Shown here piece after piece: positions 1 through 9,537 of a stretch of 64,000 nucleotides of DNA. Position 1 is the stretch's first letter; each line of letters starts with the position of its first letter. The notes under the pieces are model-generated. The model did not search any database. It was given only the letters and a program-made list of their open reading frames with translations, and had not been told where the DNA came from. The translations under genes and the position numbers were made by a program. This stretch comes from Burkholderia pseudomultivorans (lineage in GTDB: Bacteria > Pseudomonadota > Gammaproteobacteria > Burkholderiales > Burkholderiaceae), in NCBI RefSeq assembly GCF_902499075.1, contig NZ_CABVPP010000019.1, positions 35,124 to 99,123 of the forward strand. The letters run 5' to 3'.

Positions 1-510
1 CGCGACGACGGCCGGCGCAAATTCGATTGCGTGCAGATCGATGCGGCCCATGCGCGGATTGAAGGCGTCGTCGCGAAAACACTGCGCATAACCGGTGTCG
101 GTCTCGTGCACGACGACCGAATGCAGCCGCACGTCGGCTTCGCCGTTGCTCATCTCGGCTTGCGACAGTGCAGCATCGACGAGCCTGAACAACACGCGCG
201 AGAACTGCTCCGCGCTCGGCGAGACGGGAAGCATCACCCATCGCTCCGAATGCCGGCGCAGCGCTGCCAGATAGTCGGGATCGTCGCCCGACCACAGCGT
301 CACCGCATGGTCGAATGCGTCGATCAAGTCGCGCACGTCGCCCTTGAGCAGGCCGAAGTCGTAGACCATCTGCCCGTGGTCGAGCGCATGCGCTTCGAGC
401 AGCAGTTCGACCTTGTACGAGTGGCCGTGGATCGAATGCGAACAGCGCCGCGTGCTGCAGCCGCGCACGATGTGCGCATTCTCGAACCGGAACAGTTTGC
501 GGATCAGCAT
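1..510 (-). CDS. 6-pyruvoyl tetrahydropterin synthase / QueD-family protein (C-terminus beyond window)
   Basis: Partial gene: 170 codons are open from the ATG at 510 to the window edge. The N-terminus has the zinc-binding signature of the PTPS/QueD fold: FENAH with His13, then HGHSY with His28 and His30. A conserved Glu lies near the end in VVHETDTG. Family members convert dihydroneopterin triphosphate to 6-carboxy- or 6-pyruvoyl-tetrahydropterin. The Cys before HGH sits one residue further away (CSHSIHGH) than the CxxxHGH of E. coli QueD. The start follows the TGA of a short upstream frame and lies 47 bp after folE2, so the two are probably co-transcribed. The position beside folE2 and a COG0523 chaperone suggests a zinc-starvation paralog (inference). 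Confidence 0.8.
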   Translation of the reverse strand, partial: MLIRKLFRFENAHIVRGCSTRRCSHSIHGHSYKVELLLEAHALDHGQMVYDFGLLKGDVRDLIDAFDHAVTLWSGDDPDYLAALRRHSERWVMLPVSPSAEQFSRVLFRLVDAALSQAEMSNGEADVRLHSVVVHETDTGYAQCFRDDAFNPRMGRIDLHAIEFAPAVVA

Positions 511-556
511 GCCGTGCGCTCCGCGACCGATCGCGCGCCTTGCGTCGACACGTGCG

Positions 557-1474
557 TCATGCGGCAACCCCAGCAGGGCGCGACGCGGCCCATGCCACCG
601 CATCGTGCGGATGCAGGCTTTCCAGATGACGCACCTGGACGCGCGAATCCGCGTGAACGCGGTCGAGCGCCGCCTGGACGCGGCGCGCAGCATCCTCGAC
701 GAACATCAGGTTCCGGCCGTTCAGCACCGCGAACGCCTGTTCGTCCGCGCGCTTGACGGCGGTCTGCACCGGCGTGCCGAGCGCATGTTCGACGCGATCG
801 ATCAGCTCGAGCAACCCGAGCGTCGCGCGAGCGTCGGCGATACCGACCTCGACCAGCGCTTCGCTGCGCTGGCTGTGCGGCGTGGCGTCCGTCGCATGCC
901 GCCGCAGCCAGGCGGCGACGGCCGCCGGCTCCACGCGATCCTCTGCGCCGAAGGCCGCGACGAACGCCTGCTCGATCCAGTGCCGCGACAATGCGGCCGA
1001 ACACGGACACGTCGATGAATACACGATCGTGACCTGCGCGCGCAGCGTAAACACGTCGCCGGCCAGCATCGCGTCAAGCCGGACCGGATACGACTTCCAT
1101 CCGGCCAGCCCGTCGGTCACCAGCGCCGGACGACGCACGAGCAGATCGAAATGCAGCCGCAACCGCGCGCTGCGCGTGTCGCAATCGCGATGACTATCGA
1201 TCATCGCCTGCAGCGCGCGCCGCAAGCCGGCCGGCGACAGCGCGTCGCCGTCGCCGAGCGCATCGAGCAGCCGGTACAGCCGCGACATGTGGATGCCCTT
1301 CACGTGCGCCGCCGGCAGATCGACCTGCACGTCGGCGCGCGCATGCACGTTGCGCGCGCAACCTTGTTCGGCCACGACGACGGGCAGGTCGATGCCCTGC
1401 ATGCCGACCCATTCGAGCGGGCCACCGGCCGGCGCGACATCGGCAATCGAAATATCGGGAAGTGCTGCGGTCAT
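557..1474 (-). CDS. folE2: GTP cyclohydrolase FolE2 (type IB)
   Basis: The 305-residue product matches the GCYH-IB family, which forms dihydroneopterin triphosphate from GTP, the first step of folate and queuosine-type pterin synthesis. Landmarks are [10 protein letters not shown] with Cys156 and Cys158, and the [11 protein letters not shown] segment near the C-terminus. FolE2 works with metals other than zinc and is the known stand-in for zinc-dependent FolE in zinc-starved bacteria. It lies 54 bp downstream of the COG0523 gene and upstream of the queD-like gene, giving a three-gene unit. Length and motifs are normal. Confidence 0.95.
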   Translation of the reverse strand: MTAALPDISIADVAPAGGPLEWVGMQGIDLPVVVAEQGCARNVHARADVQVDLPAAHVKGIHMSRLYRLLDALGDGDALSPAGLRRALQAMIDSHRDCDTRSARLRLHFDLLVRRPALVTDGLAGWKSYPVRLDAMLAGDVFTLRAQVTIVYSSTCPCSAALSRHWIEQAFVAAFGAEDRVEPAAVAAWLRRHATDATPHSQRSEALVEVGIADARATLGLLELIDRVEHALGTPVQTAVKRADEQAFAVLNGRNLMFVEDAARRVQAALDRVHADSRVQVRHLESLHPHDAVAWAASRPAGVAA

Positions 1475-1528
1475 GCGAGGGTCTGCTTTGCGTATGGATC
1501 GATCGATGCGGGCGGTGCGGGAGTCAGG

Positions 1529-2737
<1,209 letters not shown>

Positions 2738-2771
2738 CGGGCGATTCCGGAAGAGGAAGGGGGAGACAAAA

Positions 2772-2799
2772 CGATATATTGTATCGATACGATATAACA
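2772..2799. promoter_or_regulatory. Candidate Zur operator upstream of COG0523-folE2-queD unit
   Basis: An AT-rich dyad interrupts GC-rich surroundings. The core is GTATCGATAC (2781-2790), flanked by ATAT arms after one mismatch on each side. It sits about 35 bp before the chosen start codon. The overall shape resembles proteobacterial Zur boxes, and the downstream genes are the classic zinc-starvation set. The identity of the repressor is inference. Confidence 0.6.
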
Positions 2800-2912
2800 T
2801 ATCATTTTGTCTGTCCAGCTAGCCGGTTAGAAATCGGCCGATCAGCGGCAGGCGGTAAAACCGGGGATGTCGCGCGCGGCCCGCCGATGGGCGAACCGCG
2901 CGCGCTGTGTCG

Positions 2913-4124
2913 CTACGTATAGAGCGATGCCTGCGGCAACACGCCCGTCAGCGCGAACCGGCCGACGTCGCGCTGCCGATAGTCGAGCGGATCGTGCAGC
3001 GTATGCGTGCGCGCATTGCGCCAGAAGCGGTCGAGCCCGAGCGAGGCGGCCGTCGCGCGCGCGCCGCACGCATCGAACAGCGCTTCGCCGTTTGCCAGCG
3101 CCGCGCGCTGCGCGACGATCTTCGCCTCCGACACGGCCAGCGCCGCTTCGGCGCGCCCGTCGGCCGTCAGCGCGTCATGCTGCGCCCACGCGCGCTGCAG
3201 CGCGACGGCCGCGCGATCGGCGAGCGCCGCGGCGGCCACCGCCTGAATGCGCATGTCGCCGAAGCGCTGCAGCGTGTACGGATCGTCGCTCGCCCGCTCG
3301 ACGTCCGCCTGAATCCACGGCCGCCCGTGCTTCAACACGTAGTCGCGCGCCTCGCCCAGCGCACCTTCGGCGAGCCCGACGAACAGGTTCGTCAGCACCA
3401 GCTGCGATACCAGCGTGCGCAGCGTCGCGCGCGGCGTCGGCGGCGTCTCCGAACGATGCAGCACCTCGTCCGGCGCCAGCGTCACGTGATCGAAACGCAC
3501 GCTGCCGCTGTCGGTCTGGCGCTGGCCGATCGGATCCCAGTCGTCGTTGACGGTAATCCCGTCGCGGTCGGTCGGCACCACGCCGAACACGGTGCGGCCC
3601 GTGTCCGGATCGTGCGCGGACACCGTCATCCGCTGCGAGCCGCGCGTGCCCGAGCAAAAGCCTTTCACGCCGTCGAGGCGGTAGCCGCCGTCCGGCGCCG
3701 CGGTCGCGACGAGCCGCGTGTCGAGCGGATTGACCGCATTGCCCCACCACCAGCGCTGCTCGACCGTGCCGCGCAGATAGCGTTCGCGCTGCGCCGGATT
3801 GCCCCACACGTCGACGCTGACGACCTGCAGGCACTGGAACCCGACCAGATGCGCGAGCGCGCTGTCGACGCGGGCGATCTGGCGGATCGCGTCGTAGATC
3901 GCCGGCCATTCGGCTTCCCGCCCGCCGAACGCGCGCGGCACCGCGAGCGTCAGCAGGCCCGCGTCGGCGAGCCACTGCTTTTCCTGCGCCGCGTGGCCGC
4001 CGGTGCGGTCGCGTGCGGCAGCGCTCGCGCGCAGCGCTTCGATCGCGCGCGCGAGCGCATCCCGATCGAGCGCCGACGCCTCGGTATCCGGCGCGAGCGT
4101 CGCCGGGCCGCGCGGATCGTTCAT
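2913..4124 (-). CDS. Acyl-CoA dehydrogenase-like flavoprotein, SfnB/DszC group
   Basis: 403-residue protein with acyl-CoA dehydrogenase architecture: a helical N-domain, a beta-domain around residues 115-220 (GVKGFCSGTRGS, DWDPIGQRQTDSG) and a helical C-domain ending with ARTHTLHDPLDYRQRDVG. That ending is typical of the SfnB/DszC branch, which includes flavin-dependent sulfur-compound monooxygenases and sulfur-acquisition oxidoreductases rather than fatty-acid enzymes. The ATG at 4124 overlaps the stop of the upstream gene (ATGA); an in-frame extension of 270 codons upstream lies over that gene and is rejected. It is the last gene of the sulfur operon. The substrate is unknown. Confidence 0.85.
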   Translation of the reverse strand: MNDPRGPATLAPDTEASALDRDALARAIEALRASAAARDRTGGHAAQEKQWLADAGLLTLAVPRAFGGREAEWPAIYDAIRQIARVDSALAHLVGFQCLQVVSVDVWGNPAQRERYLRGTVEQRWWWGNAVNPLDTRLVATAAPDGGYRLDGVKGFCSGTRGSQRMTVSAHDPDTGRTVFGVVPTDRDGITVNDDWDPIGQRQTDSGSVRFDHVTLAPDEVLHRSETPPTPRATLRTLVSQLVLTNLFVGLAEGALGEARDYVLKHGRPWIQADVERASDDPYTLQRFGDMRIQAVAAAALADRAAVALQRAWAQHDALTADGRAEAALAVSEAKIVAQRAALANGEALFDACGARATAASLGLDRFWRNARTHTLHDPLDYRQRDVGRFALTGVLPQASLYT

Positions 4125-4963
4125 GCGACGGCTTCCTGTGCGACGGCCTCGGCCGACAGCGGCACGAGCGCAGCGAGCCGGCGGCCGGTCAGTCGCGACA
4201 GGATCTCGCGCCGCCAGTCGTCGTAGATCGCGCGATAGTCGGCGATGTCCGCGCCGAACACGTGCGCGGTGTGCGCATATTCGTCGTGCAGATAGCCGTC
4301 GAGCCGCGCCTGCATTTCCTCGTCCGCCGCGATCACGCGATCGATCAGCGCGTCGCGCTCGGCGGCCGGCAGCTTCGCGAGCGTGTCGAACCACCATTGC
4401 ACGATCTGCACGCGATGCCATTCCTCGTCGGGGCGGATCCGGTTCTCGCCGTGCTCGCGCATCGCGCCGTCGGCGATGCGACCGGTCTTCCGCTGGATCC
4501 ACAGCTTCGCGAGGATATGCAGCTCGTAATGCCATTCGAACGCGAGAAAGCCCGCGACGTCGCGCACCGCGAGGTCGCCAATGCGCGCCCAGTGCGCGTC
4601 GACGAGTCGCTCGACTTCCGGCAGCGGATCGCGCCCGGTCAATTCGGTCACGCGTTCGCGGCCGATCACCGCGTGCGCGCCGTCGTCGCCGAGCTGGCGC
4701 GACAGGATCAGCTGGAAATGCGGATCGTCGCGGAACAGCGTGTCGATCGCCTTCGCGACGACCTGCACGATGAACAGGTCGTGCGACGCCATCTTCGTGT
4801 AGTAGTCGGCGACGGCGGCCAGCTCGGCCGCGTTGCCGGGCTCGCGCGGCGGCGTCGCGAGCTTGTCGGGAAAGTCGGGACGATGGCGCCGTGCCACGTC
4901 GATAAACAGCGCTTCCTCGAATTGTCCGTTCCACGCGCGCGGCGCGCCGATGGGTAGAGTCAT
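4121..4963 (-). CDS. Conserved helical protein, possibly ferritin-like diiron protein
   Basis: 280-residue all-helical protein that I cannot assign to a named function. It has three D/E-x-x-H-like elements (DDGAH, EWHYELH, DEEWH) spread over the chain, as expected for a ferritin-like or related diiron four-helix fold. This is suggestive only. The ATG at 4963 (MTLPIGAPRA) is favoured; the next upstream ATG adds 20 residues of low-complexity sequence. It overlaps the SfnB-like gene by 4 bp and follows the MetI-like permease gene, so it belongs to the sulfur-scavenging operon. It may act with the two flavoenzymes in oxidising a sulfur compound (inference). Confidence 0.7.
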   Translation of the reverse strand: MTLPIGAPRAWNGQFEEALFIDVARRHRPDFPDKLATPPREPGNAAELAAVADYYTKMASHDLFIVQVVAKAIDTLFRDDPHFQLILSRQLGDDGAHAVIGRERVTELTGRDPLPEVERLVDAHWARIGDLAVRDVAGFLAFEWHYELHILAKLWIQRKTGRIADGAMREHGENRIRPDEEWHRVQIVQWWFDTLAKLPAAERDALIDRVIAADEEMQARLDGYLHDEYAHTAHVFGADIADYRAIYDDWRREILSRLTGRRLAALVPLSAEAVAQEAVA

Positions 4964-5015
4964 GATGTTCGGTCTCAGGATCGTTGATGAGGCGAGCGGA
5001 CGCTCGTGGCGTCGC

Positions 5016-5672
5016 TCAGGCACGCCGGGTCACGCGTCGGACCAGGCGGTCGCCCGTGATTTGCACGGCCGAGACGAGCGCGATCAGGATCACGATCACG
5101 GTCGCCATGACCGTGGTGTCGAAACGCTGGTAGCCGTAGCGGATCGCAAGATCGCCGAGGCCGCCCGCGCCGACGGCGCCCGCCATCGCGGTCGAGCCGA
5201 TCAGCGCGACGACCGTGATCGTGAAGCCGCCGAGCATGCCGGGCAGCGCCTCGGGCAGCAGCACGTGCCACACGATATGGCGACGCTTCGCGCCCATCGC
5301 GAGCGCGGCTTCGATCAGCCCGCGGTCGACTTCGCGCAGGCTGACCTCGGCGATCCGCGCGAAGAACGGGATCGCGGCGATCGACAGCGGCACGACGGCG
5401 GCCCATACGCCGATCGTCGTGCCGATCAGCACGCGCGTAAACGGCAGCAGCGCGACCAGCAGGATGATGAAGGGCGTCGAGCGGAACACGTTGACGAGCG
5501 CGCCGAGCACCGCGTTCAGGCCGCGCCGCTCGTAGATGCCGCCGGGCGCGGTCGTCACGAGGATCACCGCGAGCGGAATGCCGATCAGCGCGGCGATCGC
5601 GGCCGACGCGGCGACCATCGACAGCGTGTCGCGAATCGCGTCGAGCAGTTCGGGCCACCACAGCTCAAACAT
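5016..5672 (-). CDS. MetI-type ABC transporter permease
   Basis: 218-residue inner-membrane permease with about five hydrophobic segments. It carries the binding-protein-dependent transport signature, with the EAA loop around [25 protein letters not shown]. It is most like the D-methionine/methionine-sulfoxide permease MetI. The ATG at 5672 overlaps the end of the MetN-like gene by 8 bp, indicating translational coupling. It would form the channel for the MetQ-like and MetN-like partners of this operon. The neighbouring oxygenases suggest that the cargo is an organosulfur compound rather than methionine (inference). Confidence 0.9.
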   Translation of the reverse strand: MFELWWPELLDAIRDTLSMVAASAAIAALIGIPLAVILVTTAPGGIYERRGLNAVLGALVNVFRSTPFIILLVALLPFTRVLIGTTIGVWAAVVPLSIAAIPFFARIAEVSLREVDRGLIEAALAMGAKRRHIVWHVLLPEALPGMLGGFTITVVALIGSTAMAGAVGAGGLGDLAIRYGYQRFDTTVMATVIVILIALVSAVQITGDRLVRRVTRRA

Positions 5673-6867
5673 AGCCGAGCACCTCCGCATGATTCGCGTG
5701 GCGGCGCGCGCGTTCGAGCAGCGCGGCAACCGCGCCGCGTGACGGCGCGCCGCCGGCATCGTCCGCGCGCGGCGCCGCCGCGATCACCAGACGTCCTTGC
5801 GCGTGGCCCTGGATGCGTTCGATGCCGCCATGCAGGAACCGCACCGAGCCGCCGAGCGCGGCAGCGAGCGCGCCGACGTCCGGCTCGCCGCCGCTCTCGC
5901 CCGTGTAGCGCACGTCGAGCACGACCTGCGCGCCGTCGGGCAGCGCGGCCTGCTCGGGCAGCGGCTGCACGCGCGCGGCGAGTTCGGCCGGCAGGTCGTG
6001 CACGAGCGTGCTGAGCAGCGCGCGCGTCGCGCCGTGCTGCGGGTTGCCGAACACGCGCCATACGGGGCCGGTTTCGACGACTTCGCCCTGCTCGATCACC
6101 GCAACGGTGTCGCACACCGCGCGGATCACTTCCATTTCATGCGTGATCAGCACGATCGTCAGCCCGAGACGACGGTTGATGTCGGCGAGCAGCGCGAGGA
6201 TCGACTGCGTCGTCTCCGGATCGAGCGCCGAAGTCGCCTCGTCGCACAGCAGCACCTCGGGATCGTGCACCAGCGCACGCGCAATGCCGACGCGCTGCTT
6301 CTGCCCGCCCGACAGGCTCGCCGGATACGCGTCGCGCTTCGCGGACAACCCGACGAGTTCGAGCAAGGCGTCGACCTTGCGCGCCCGCTCGAGCTTCGGC
6401 ACGCCGGCGATCTTCAGCGGCAGCGCGACGTTGTCGAACACCGTCTTCGCGGACAGCAGGTTGAAATGCTGGAACACCATGCCGGTGCGGCGCCGCAGCG
6501 CGACGAGTCCGTTCTCGTCGAGCGCGCCGACGTCGACGCCCTGCACGCGCACGCGGCCCGAACTCGGGCGCTCGAGCCCGTTGACGAGCCGCAGCAGCGT
6601 CGACTTCCCGGCGCCGCTGCGGCCGATGATGCCGAACACCTCGCCGCGCCGCACGTCGAGCGTCACGTCGCGCAGTGCGGCGGCCTGGCCGCGCGGCGTC
6701 GCGAACACCTTGCCGACGTGTTCGAGCGACACCGCCGCAACGCCGTCCGGCGCCACGCGATGCGCATCATCCACGTCGTGCGCCGCCGCACCGGCGCGAA
6801 CGGCCGATGCCTCGATGAAACCCAGCGTATCGAACAATTGCGTCATCGCCTGCTCCGTCACGTTCAT
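5665..6867 (-). CDS. MetN-type ABC transporter ATP-binding protein
   Basis: 400-residue ATPase. Walker A is GRSGAGKS, the signature is SLSGGQKQR and Walker B is [12 protein letters not shown]. After the ATPase domain there is a C-terminal NIL-like ligand-sensing extension (from about residue 300), typical of MetN. The N-terminus is about 45 residues longer than classic MetN before the first strand. The ATG at 6867 overlaps the TGA of the monooxygenase gene in ATGA form; an alternative ATG lies at 6846. It energises uptake with the neighbouring MetI-like permease. Confidence 0.9.
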   Translation of the reverse strand: MNVTEQAMTQLFDTLGFIEASAVRAGAAAHDVDDAHRVAPDGVAAVSLEHVGKVFATPRGQAAALRDVTLDVRRGEVFGIIGRSGAGKSTLLRLVNGLERPSSGRVRVQGVDVGALDENGLVALRRRTGMVFQHFNLLSAKTVFDNVALPLKIAGVPKLERARKVDALLELVGLSAKRDAYPASLSGGQKQRVGIARALVHDPEVLLCDEATSALDPETTQSILALLADINRRLGLTIVLITHEMEVIRAVCDTVAVIEQGEVVETGPVWRVFGNPQHGATRALLSTLVHDLPAELAARVQPLPEQAALPDGAQVVLDVRYTGESGGEPDVGALAAALGGSVRFLHGGIERIQGHAQGRLVIAAAPRADDAGGAPSRGAVAALLERARRHANHAEVLGYV

Positions 6868-8267
6868 GCATGCGCGGGTTGCGCGGATTCGGCCGCGGCC
6901 GGCCGGTGCTGCGCGCCCGTATGCCATGCGGGCAGGCGCGCGCCCGCTCCGAACAGCTTCTCGCGCAGCGTCGGCGCGGGATCGTAGTCTTCCTTGTAGA
7001 CGCCGCGGTTCTGCAGCTCGGGCACGACCCAGTCGACGAAATCCTCGAACGACTCGGGCATCACGGTACGCGTCAAGTTGAAGCCGTCGATGCCGGTCTC
7101 GTCGATCCACGACTGCAGTTCGTCCGCGACCTGCGACGGCGAGCCGACGATCGGCGCATAGCGGCCGCCGAGCGACATCTGTTCGAGCATCCGGCGCACG
7201 GTCCACGTACCGCTCGTGCTCTTGCGCGAGATCGCGTCGACGGCCGACTGGATCGAGTCGGTCTTCACATACGAGATCGGCTCGTCGAGGCCGTACTTTG
7301 CGAAGTCGATGCCGGTCGAGCTCGCGAAATGCGCGAGCCCCGCCTCCGGGCTCGCGTAGCGGCGGTACTCGTCGAATTTCTCGCGCGCAAGCCGTTCGGT
7401 CTCGGCCGTCACGACGCTGACGCCGGCAAAGATCCGGACCGACGCCGGATCGCGCCCCTGCCGCGCCGCCGCCGCGCGAATGTCGAGTGCGGCGGCGCGC
7501 GCGGCGGCCTTGCTCTGGCCGTTCACGAACACGCATTCCGCATGCCGGCCCGCGAACTCGACGCCGCGCGCCGACGAACCGGCCTGGTACAGCACCGGCG
7601 TGCGCTGCGGCGACGGCTCGCTCAGGTGGATCGCATCGACCGAATAGAACGGCCCGTCGTGCTTCACGCGCCGCACCTTGCCCGGCTGCGCGAACACGCG
7701 CGCTCGCGCGTCGCGGATCACCGCGTCGTCGTCCCAGCTCTGCTCCCACAGCTTGTAGACGACGTCCATGTAGTCGTCCGCGCGTTCGTAGCGGTCGTCG
7801 TGACCGATCTGCTGCGCGAGCCCCATCCCGCGCGCGGCGCTGTCGAGATAACCGGTGACGATGTTCCAGCCGACCCGTCCCTTGGTCAGGTGATCGAGCG
7901 TCGACATGCGGCGCGCGAACAGGTACGGCGGCTCGTAGGTCAGGTTCGCGGTCACGCCGAAGCCGAGATGCCGCGTGACCTGCGCCATCGCGGGCACCAG
8001 CAGCAGCGGATCGTTGACGGGAACCTGCACCGATTCGCGCAGCGCGGTGTCGGGGCCGCCGCCGAACACGTCGTACACGCCGACGATATCCGCGAGAAAG
8101 ATGCCGTCGAACTTGCCGCGCTCGAGCGTCTTCGCGAGATCGGCCCAGTAGTCGAGATCGGTGTAGTGCGCGGAGCGGTCGCGCGGATGCGTCCACAGAC
8201 CGTGATTGATGTGCCCGACGCAGTTCATGTTGAACGCGTTGAGCAGGATCTTCTTCGGGTTCGCCAT
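6864..8267 (-). CDS. NtaA/SnaA/DszA-family FMN-dependent monooxygenase
   Basis: 467-residue luciferase-like flavin monooxygenase of the NtaA/SnaA/DszA/SoxA group. These use reduced FMN from a partner reductase to attack sulfur or nitrogen compounds. The N-terminus [21 protein letters not shown], the segment [20 protein letters not shown] and the [17 protein letters not shown] stretch are characteristic. GGAG lies 8 nt before the ATG at 8267. It lies between the binding-protein gene and the metN-like gene, so uptake and oxidation are co-expressed. The substrate is probably an organosulfur compound; the exact one cannot be read from sequence. Confidence 0.88.
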   Translation of the reverse strand: MANPKKILLNAFNMNCVGHINHGLWTHPRDRSAHYTDLDYWADLAKTLERGKFDGIFLADIVGVYDVFGGGPDTALRESVQVPVNDPLLLVPAMAQVTRHLGFGVTANLTYEPPYLFARRMSTLDHLTKGRVGWNIVTGYLDSAARGMGLAQQIGHDDRYERADDYMDVVYKLWEQSWDDDAVIRDARARVFAQPGKVRRVKHDGPFYSVDAIHLSEPSPQRTPVLYQAGSSARGVEFAGRHAECVFVNGQSKAAARAAALDIRAAAARQGRDPASVRIFAGVSVVTAETERLAREKFDEYRRYASPEAGLAHFASSTGIDFAKYGLDEPISYVKTDSIQSAVDAISRKSTSGTWTVRRMLEQMSLGGRYAPIVGSPSQVADELQSWIDETGIDGFNLTRTVMPESFEDFVDWVVPELQNRGVYKEDYDPAPTLREKLFGAGARLPAWHTGAQHRPAAAESAQPAHA

Positions 8268-8278
8268 GTTCGCCTCCG

Positions 8279-9118
8279 TCACCACGCGATCGCGTACAGC
8301 GAGCCGAACGCGTTGTCGAGCGCCTTGCGCACCGCCGGCGAATGCTGGTAGATCGCGATGAACTTGCGGATGCGCGGATCGTTCACGCTGTCGGGCCGCA
8401 CGACCCACTGGATCGCGAAGCTCTTGTTCTCGGTGCCGTCGAACAGCAGCGCACTGTTCGGGTCGGTCGTGCCGGCGAGCTTGATGAAACTCGGATAGCC
8501 CTGCGCGAGATCGACGTCGTCGAGCGAGCGCGCGAGCTGCGACGCTTCGAGCGGGATGATCTTCAGGTGCTTCGGGTTCGCGACGATGTCGCGCGTCGTC
8601 GCGCGATAGTCGGCGCCCGGCTTCAGCGTGATCAGGCCCGCGCGCTGCAGCAGCAACAACCCGCGCCCGCCGTTGACGGGATCGTTCGCGATCGCGACCT
8701 TCGCGCCGTCCTTCAGCTCGCCGAAGCTTTTCACCTTCTTCGAATAGAGGCCGATCTTCATGATCGTGCCGGGCGCGATCGCGACGAAGTCGTAGCCGCC
8801 CTGCTTCTTCGCGTTCTCGAGAAACGGGATGTGCTGGAAGTAGTTGACGTCGATGTCCTTGTTCGCGAGCGCCGCGTTCGGCGTGTTCCAGTCGGTGAAC
8901 TCGATGATCTTCACGTCGAGCCCCTGCGCCTTCGCCTCCTTCGCGGCGATCTTCAGCGCATCGATCTGCGGGCTCGTCGCGATGCCGACCTTCAGCGGCG
9001 CGGTGTCGGCCCGCGCGCCGTTCAGCAGCGCGACACCGACGAGCGCGGCCGCGAACAGCCGGACGGAACGGGCGAACCGCCCGGAAAAGACGCGGGCGGA
9101 AAAAACGGCGTGCAGCAT
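8279..9118 (-). CDS. MetQ/NlpA-family substrate-binding protein
   Basis: 279-residue periplasmic binding protein with [17 protein letters not shown] at the start of the mature chain and [18 protein letters not shown], both typical of MetQ. The export signal (basic stretch, then [17 protein letters not shown]) ends in ARA-D and lacks a lipobox cysteine, so it looks like a type I secreted protein rather than the usual lipoprotein. AGGAGAG lies about 8 nt before the ATG at 9118, which decides the start. It is the first gene of a six-gene operon running to 2913, with very short gaps or overlaps. Confidence 0.9.
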   Translation of the reverse strand: MLHAVFSARVFSGRFARSVRLFAAALVGVALLNGARADTAPLKVGIATSPQIDALKIAAKEAKAQGLDVKIIEFTDWNTPNAALANKDIDVNYFQHIPFLENAKKQGGYDFVAIAPGTIMKIGLYSKKVKSFGELKDGAKVAIANDPVNGGRGLLLLQRAGLITLKPGADYRATTRDIVANPKHLKIIPLEASQLARSLDDVDLAQGYPSFIKLAGTTDPNSALLFDGTENKSFAIQWVVRPDSVNDPRIRKFIAIYQHSPAVRKALDNAFGSLYAIAW

Positions 9119-9332
9119 GGAAACCACTCTCCTGTCCAAAGACGGTAGCGATGGATGAGCGACGCCGCGGCGAACGCGCGGGCGTTCTCCGGACAGTCGT
9201 CGTCGCATCGGAAACGGATCAGCCGATGATAGAGAGCGGCGCGGGGGCGGTCTACGAAGCGATTGTGCGAAGAAAATCGCGTCCGGCGATATGGCGCGAT
9301 AAAGGCCGCCGCGAGGCCGCGACCGCGGGCCT

Positions 9333-9379
9333 GGCCGAGATCTCGGCCTGCGCGGCGGCCGAATTCCGAAATCTCGGAA
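9333..9379. promoter_or_regulatory. Two identical-core dyads: candidate enhancer sites for the NtrC-type regulator
   Basis: Two inverted repeats share the core CCGARATCTCGG: GGCCGAGATCTCGGCC at 9333-9348 and TTCCGAAATCTCGGAA at 9364-9379. Their centres are 31 bp apart, close to three helical turns, about 100 bp upstream of the sigma-54 promoter. This is the layout of an upstream activating sequence. The obvious candidate activator is the response regulator encoded at 12894-14255. Confidence 0.7.
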
Positions 9380-9461
9380 CGGCGTCTGCGCGGCCCTTTC
9401 GGCAGACGAAACGAATTCCTTTTAAATCAAAGGTTTGCAAGGTCAACAAGAAAGACGCTCC

Positions 9462-9476
9462 TGGCACGGACGTTGC
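9462..9476 (+). promoter_or_regulatory. Sigma-54 (RpoN) -24/-12 promoter of the transporter gene
   Basis: TGGCACG, four bases, then TTGC matches the RpoN consensus with correct GG/GC spacing. It lies about 60 bp before the TTG start of the 2-hydroxycarboxylate transporter. The presence of a GAFTGA-containing activator gene in the same cluster supports it strongly. Confidence 0.85.
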
Positions 9477-9537
9477 GTAATAGTCGGCACACGATGCCGC
9501 GACGCACTGCCGGCATTCCAACATCAGGAGACACGTC

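Noticed and set aside
504-560. Short frame starting at an ATGA overlap with folE2
   Set aside because: Only 18 codons before TGA; the real downstream gene begins at 510 in another frame.
2738-2800. Upstream start (ATG at 2800) for the COG0523 gene
   Set aside because: It would put coding sequence across the palindromic operator, and the added 21 residues are unlike the family.
4125-4934. N-terminal extension of the SfnB-like frame
   Set aside because: It lies entirely over the ferritin-like gene in another frame. The extension is Arg-rich, while the ATGA overlap start at 4124 gives a normal family length.
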